This document shows positions 5,167 through 8,335 of a stretch of DNA of 8,335 nucleotides, in pieces. The stretch lies in contig DCVM01000169.1 in the NCBI GenBank assembly GCA_002327985.1, positions 1-8,335 on the forward strand, given 5' to 3'. The stretch comes from Syntrophaceae bacterium UBA2188. GTDB taxonomy: Bacteria; Desulfobacterota; BSN033; UBA1163. Position 1 is the first letter of the stretch, and each line of letters begins with the position of its first letter. A program made the position numbers and the translations under genes. The notes below the pieces were generated by a model, which was given only the letters and a program-made list of their open reading frames with translations, searched no databases and was not told where the DNA came from.

Positions 5167-5310
5167 CAGACCCTCCTTGTCTCATATTTTTAAGTCTATA
5201 CAAAATAATTTGTGAATATATTCTCATGACTGAGTAAAAAAAATACTACATTTTTATTTTAAATACAAGAGAATTTTTAATTAATTCGAATGCTCTTTTA
5301 TTACAATAAG
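5167..5310 (-). promoter_or_regulatory. AT-rich gap between transporter and ring-cleavage genes, probable promoter region
   Basis: This 144-base gap is clearly richer in A/T than the flanking genes and separates livF from the SDR gene. A weak sigma-70-like pair on the minus strand is TTGTAT (5268-5263), 17 bases, TATTTT (5245-5240), which would leave a leader of about 65 bases. Short palindromes GAATATATTC and CTCA-N4-TGAG (5223-5234) lie inside that leader and could be regulator sites. I see no GC-rich terminator after livF, so read-through from the transporter genes is also possible. Confidence 0.35.
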
Positions 5311-6102
5311 TTACAACCATCTTTTTCTTCTCCTATAGTGTTTCACCTCTCGATAACTTTTTTTCTTTCCGACCTCGCTTAACCCTATATAAAACTCCTT
5401 CACATCCTCATTTTCCTTCAAATCTTTTTGGTTCCCATCAAGAACAATTCTCCCATTCTCCATCACATAGCCGTAATCAGCAATATCAAGGGCCTGGGGT
5501 GCATTTTGCTCGACCAATAATATAGCTGCCTCTTTTTCATCATGAATGGCCTTAATGATTCGAAATATTTCCTTAACTAAAAGGGGACTCAGGCCCATGG
5601 AAGGTTCATCCAATAGCATCATTTTCGGATGGCTTATCAAAGCCCGTCCAATCGAAATCATTTGTTGCTCACCACCAGAACAATAACCCGCCGTAGCGTG
5701 GCGTAAATCCTTGAGCCTCGGGAAATATCCATAGATCATGTCAAGGTCTTTTTTCATCGAACTCTTTTCTCTTTTCGCTCGGGCCCCGACGCGTAAATTT
5801 TCCTCCACGGTGAGATGAGCAAAAAGCCTTCTTCCTTCCATCACCTGGACCAAACCACTTTGGGCAATCCTCTCGGTACTCATTTGGGTCAGGCTTTTCC
5901 CCTCAAATTCAATCGTGCCTTCAGTCACCTCTCCTAATTCTGTTTTGATCAGGCCGGTAATGGCATTCAAGGTGGTGGTCTTCCCTGCACCATTCCCTCC
6001 AAGTAGGGCAACGATAGATTGGGAGGGCACATTCAAAGAAACCCCTCTGAGGACTAAGATGACCTTATTAAACATGACCTCGACATTGTTGAGACTTAAC
6101 AT
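5311..6102 (-). CDS. livF: Branched-chain amino acid-type ABC transporter ATP-binding protein (LivF-like)
   Basis: The 263-residue product is one of the two cytoplasmic ATPases of a HAAT-type importer. Walker A is GGNGAGKT (35-42), the Q-loop glutamine is Q86 in LVQVMEGRRLF, the signature is CSGGEQQ (141-147), Walker B is MMLLDEP (161-167) and the D-loop is SMGLSP. LLVEQNA in place of a standard histidine switch and the short helical domain are typical of LivF rather than LivG. The tail VGKKKSYREVKHYRRRKRWL is a strongly basic extension that, from memory, occurs in LivF homologues next to aromatic-acid genes. Cysteine replaces the usual leucine of the signature. Start: an in-frame TAA directly precedes the ATG at 6102, and a GAGG twelve bases upstream overlaps the livH stop. 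The gap to livH is 14 bases, so the two genes are co-transcribed. Its LivG partner is not in the window. Confidence 0.92.
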   Translation of the reverse strand: MLSLNNVEVMFNKVILVLRGVSLNVPSQSIVALLGGNGAGKTTTLNAITGLIKTELGEVTEGTIEFEGKSLTQMSTERIAQSGLVQVMEGRRLFAHLTVEENLRVGARAKREKSSMKKDLDMIYGYFPRLKDLRHATAGYCSGGEQQMISIGRALISHPKMMLLDEPSMGLSPLLVKEIFRIIKAIHDEKEAAILLVEQNAPQALDIADYGYVMENGRIVLDGNQKDLKENEDVKEFYIGLSEVGKKKSYREVKHYRRRKRWL

Positions 6103-6116
6103 TTAATTTTGAATCC

Positions 6117-7004
6117 TCATATCCTCTCTATTCTCACCAGACCGAAAAGACCATATGGCTTGACGATCAACACCAGAACCAAGATAATGTAGGGCACAAT
6201 TTCTCTTGTGCTTGCGCCGACAATCGGATCCAGATAGAGACCAGAGAGATATTCCAGTACCCCAACCATGAGACCAGCGATCAGAACGCCAGGTATAGAC
6301 TCCAACCCGCCCAAAAGAACAACAGGAAAACAGTTCCCCGCAATATGATGAAGTGTGGTGCTCACACCATTGATACTGCCCAGCAAGATACCTCCAATGG
6401 TCGCCAAGAGTGTGGCAATCACCCAGGCCAGAATGAAAACGATCTTCGTGCTGATCCCCATGCACATCCCTGCTTGATGGTCCTCCGCCACAGCCCTCAT
6501 GTCCAGACCCCATTTGCTGTATTTGAAGAAAATGATGAAAAGGCTGATCACGAGCATAGTAATAAAAAAGATGATGATGTGTTGAAGGGATAAAATAATG
6601 TTTGAAAATTCGACCGGTTTTGGAGGAATAAATGTCGGATAGACAAGATAGTTATAGTCCCCCCAGAATAAGGTCACCACCCCATCGATGAAAGCTTGCA
6701 GGGCTAAGGTCACGATAATTAATGAAAGGATGGGTTGCCCCACCAATTTCCTCATGCCAAAACGTTCAATTATAAAACCAATGACGACAGCGGAAGCCAG
6801 GCTACAGATAAGTCCCAGCCATATAGGCATTCCAACCTGTTCCATGAAACACCAAGCCAGGTAGGCCCCCACCATCAATAATCCCCCTTGGGCAAAGTTA
6901 AAGACATGAGTCGACTTGTAGATGACGACGATGCCCACTCCGACAAGACTGTAGAGGGACCCGACCATGAGACCACTTGCGAGAGCTTGGAATAACTCTG
7001 CCAT
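6117..7004 (-). CDS. livH: Branched-chain amino acid-type ABC transporter permease (LivH-like)
   Basis: The 295-residue product is a very hydrophobic inner-membrane protein with about eight predicted helices by eye. The N-terminal segment GLMVGSLYSLVGVGIVVIYK (11-30), followed by STHVFNFAQGG (31-41), is the hallmark of LivH permeases. The later GISTKIVFILAWVIATLLAT region is the loop that contacts the ATPase, and GLESIPGVLIAGLMVG is the usual C-terminal membrane motif. It forms half of the translocation channel, normally paired with LivM, which is not visible here. The ATG at 7004 has TGAGGA six bases upstream. The gene lies between the binding-protein gene (56-base gap with a hairpin) and livF (14 bases). 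The family is secure. The substrate is not determined, and an aromatic or alicyclic acid is an inference from the neighbours. Confidence 0.92.
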   Translation of the reverse strand: MAELFQALASGLMVGSLYSLVGVGIVVIYKSTHVFNFAQGGLLMVGAYLAWCFMEQVGMPIWLGLICSLASAVVIGFIIERFGMRKLVGQPILSLIIVTLALQAFIDGVVTLFWGDYNYLVYPTFIPPKPVEFSNIILSLQHIIIFFITMLVISLFIIFFKYSKWGLDMRAVAEDHQAGMCMGISTKIVFILAWVIATLLATIGGILLGSINGVSTTLHHIAGNCFPVVLLGGLESIPGVLIAGLMVGVLEYLSGLYLDPIVGASTREIVPYIILVLVLIVKPYGLFGLVRIERI

Positions 7005-7024
7005 CGAAAGTCCTCATTTTGGTA

Positions 7025-7047
7025 GCGCCCCTTTTCTAAGGGGGCGC
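7025..7047 (-). other. GC-rich hairpin between binding-protein gene and livH
   Basis: On the minus strand GCGCCCC (7047-7041) pairs perfectly with GGGGCGC (7031-7025), with CTTAGAAAA between. No T-run follows, so it is not a full intrinsic terminator. In ABC importer operons, a stem-loop after the binding-protein gene is known to protect the upstream message and give excess binding protein over permease. That role is inferred here. Confidence 0.6.
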
Positions 7048-7060
7048 ACCCTTTCATTCT

Positions 7061-8287
7061 CTATTTTGACTCTGGCTTTAACCACGGTACTTCGATTCCA
7101 TATTTTTCTTTCACCCATACCCCGTTGACGCACTTGGAGACATTCAAATACTTGAAAGGCCTCCTCTCTGTTGGAGAAAAACTCGCATCTGGGGTTAGAC
7201 CCAACATGTCAATTTTTTGCACCGTCGTTAAAGCCTTATGGATCGTTTCCTTATTGACATGATCCGGGCCGAAGGTCTTGGCAGCATATCGGATGGCCTC
7301 AGCCGTAATTCTCGCTGGGATCACGCCCATGAGGTATTGAGTCTGATAATCGATGCCTCCACGGAATTCTTTTTGCATTTGCATGCCCAATTGAATCCCC
7401 TTATTTTTTGTCTCTGACCAATCGGCAAAATGATTCACGGACCAAGCCCCCTCTGCGGCGTCCCCCGCCAATTTCACCACCTCGGCTCCACGACATTCCG
7501 ACCCACCACAAAATTGCATCTTTCCTTGAAGTCCAAGCCTCTTCGCATCCTTTAGCAGAACTGCAAAATGACCCTCCAAGATATTCGAAAAAATAAGGTC
7601 AGCTCCTAATGATTTTGCCCGGAGGAGCTGGGTGCTTAAGTCACTCGGTTGCCCGGCAAATAATTGAGCGGGGAGGACCTCAAATCCATATTTTGCCGCC
7701 CATGGCTCTCCCAATTCGATATGAGCTCTTCCATAAGGTGTGTCCCAGGTGATCGTGATGACCTTGGGTTTTTCCTTATGGCCTGCCTTCTTCCAGAGGT
7801 CCATGAAATAAATGCAACCAGCGGTTAACACATCAGGGTAAAGAGGACGAAGTAGAAAGATGTAACCTGGAGGCTCGATGGCAGGAGGAAAACCAGACCC
7901 TTCACTCACGCAGGGAATTTTTAACCTCCTCAGTTCATCATTCATGGTCATGGTTCCCATTGTTCCCATGATATAGCCAGCACTAATTCCGGCCGTTTCA
8001 AATTTTTTCAGTACTGGCAGATATCTTTTGGGATCATAGCCTGTATCTTCCATTAAGATATTGATGGTGACGCCTGGAATGGAATCGTATTTTTCCATCC
8101 ATTTAAAATAATCTGAATAACCCTTCCAAAACTGCTGGGCAGTAAATGCGATGGGCCCTGTCACATCACCAAAGACGCCTAACTTGACCTCCTTGGCCCA
8201 GACCGGTAAGCTCCCCGTTAAGAAAACAAGAATGAGACCTATCCCTACCATACTCATTGCCCACTTTCCTTTTCCCCTCTTTTCCAT
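7061..8287 (-). CDS. ABC transporter periplasmic substrate-binding protein (LivK-like, type 1 fold)
   Basis: The 408-residue product has a Sec signal peptide: a basic start (MEKRGKGKW), a hydrophobic core (VGIGLILVFLTG) and a VWA cleavage site at about residue 31. There is no lipobox cysteine, so it should be a soluble periplasmic protein. The mature part begins EVKLGVFGDVTGP and continues with ITWDTPYGRAHIELGEPWA and SLGADLIFSNILEG, the pattern of receptor-type binding proteins of HAAT importers. I place the start at the ATG at 8287, seven bases after AGGAGG. An upstream in-frame start at 8323 would add 12 residues ahead of the ribosome-binding site and is less likely. It is first of the three transporter genes. 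The ligand is unknown. Linkage to benzoyl-CoA genes suggests a carboxylic acid such as benzoate or a related compound, which is inference. Confidence 0.88.
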   Translation of the reverse strand: MEKRGKGKWAMSMVGIGLILVFLTGSLPVWAKEVKLGVFGDVTGPIAFTAQQFWKGYSDYFKWMEKYDSIPGVTINILMEDTGYDPKRYLPVLKKFETAGISAGYIMGTMGTMTMNDELRRLKIPCVSEGSGFPPAIEPPGYIFLLRPLYPDVLTAGCIYFMDLWKKAGHKEKPKVITITWDTPYGRAHIELGEPWAAKYGFEVLPAQLFAGQPSDLSTQLLRAKSLGADLIFSNILEGHFAVLLKDAKRLGLQGKMQFCGGSECRGAEVVKLAGDAAEGAWSVNHFADWSETKNKGIQLGMQMQKEFRGGIDYQTQYLMGVIPARITAEAIRYAAKTFGPDHVNKETIHKALTTVQKIDMLGLTPDASFSPTERRPFKYLNVSKCVNGVWVKEKYGIEVPWLKPESK

Positions 8288-8335
8288 ATCAAACCCTCCT
8301 TTCTTTTTAGGTCGTATTGTCAAAAGTTATCTCCC

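Noticed and set aside
6103..6513. Minus-strand open frame of 136 codons inside livH
   Set aside because: It is an alternative frame of the permease gene, with a composition rich in G, C, W and H that is unlike a real protein.
8288..8323. Upstream start of the substrate-binding protein
   Set aside because: The strong AGGAGG lies inside this stretch and points to the ATG at 8287, which also gives a normal signal peptide.
8318..8335. TTGACA (8323-8318, minus strand) as the -35 of a transporter promoter
   Set aside because: The -10 position 17 bases on falls on the ribosome-binding site AGGAGG and no TATAAT-like sequence is present.
1..8335. CRISPR array, tRNA or rRNA genes, IS element
   Set aside because: No regularly spaced direct repeats, no recognisable RNA gene and no transposase were seen on either strand.

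Overview
The window reads as part of a bacterial chromosome, probably from a strictly anaerobic or syntrophic member of the Desulfobacterota (old Deltaproteobacteria). This rests on three adjacent enzymes that form the ring-opening part of the anaerobic benzoyl-CoA pathway, the mid-40s GC content (by eye), and several palindromic intergenic repeats. The lineage is inferred and not proven. All convincing genes lie on the minus strand, so the biological order runs right to left.

Right part (8287 to 5311): three genes of a branched-chain-amino-acid-type (HAAT/Liv) ABC importer. They are a secreted periplasmic substrate-binding protein, a LivH-type permease and a LivF-type ATPase. The second permease (LivM) and second ATPase (LivG) are not in the window. 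A GC-rich hairpin separates the binding-protein gene from the permease gene. An AT-rich 144-base gap follows livF and probably holds a promoter.

Centre (5166 to 1008): an SDR oxidoreductase, then 6-hydroxycyclohex-1-ene-1-carbonyl-CoA dehydrogenase (Had/BamQ), 6-oxocyclohex-1-ene-1-carbonyl-CoA hydrolase (Oah/BamA) and cyclohexa-1,5-diene-1-carbonyl-CoA hydratase (Dch/BamR). The last three carry the dienoyl-CoA product of benzoyl-CoA reductase through hydration, oxidation and hydrolytic ring cleavage to 3-hydroxypimeloyl-CoA. The neighbouring importer suggests uptake of an aromatic or alicyclic acid, which is inference. Benzoyl-CoA reductase and the CoA ligase are not present here. Each spacer between the central genes holds a different inverted repeat. 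The one before dch looks like an attenuator, and a likely terminator follows dch.

Left part (1 to 1007): accessory DNA. It holds a 340-base gap with two palindromes, a short ORF6N-domain gene lacking the usual C-terminal part, and a BrnT-family toxin gene cut by the window edge. The DNA motif TCACAAATTGTGA or close variants occurs four times around and inside the ORF6N gene, once as a perfect 25-base palindrome within its coding sequence. This is the least explained structure in the window.
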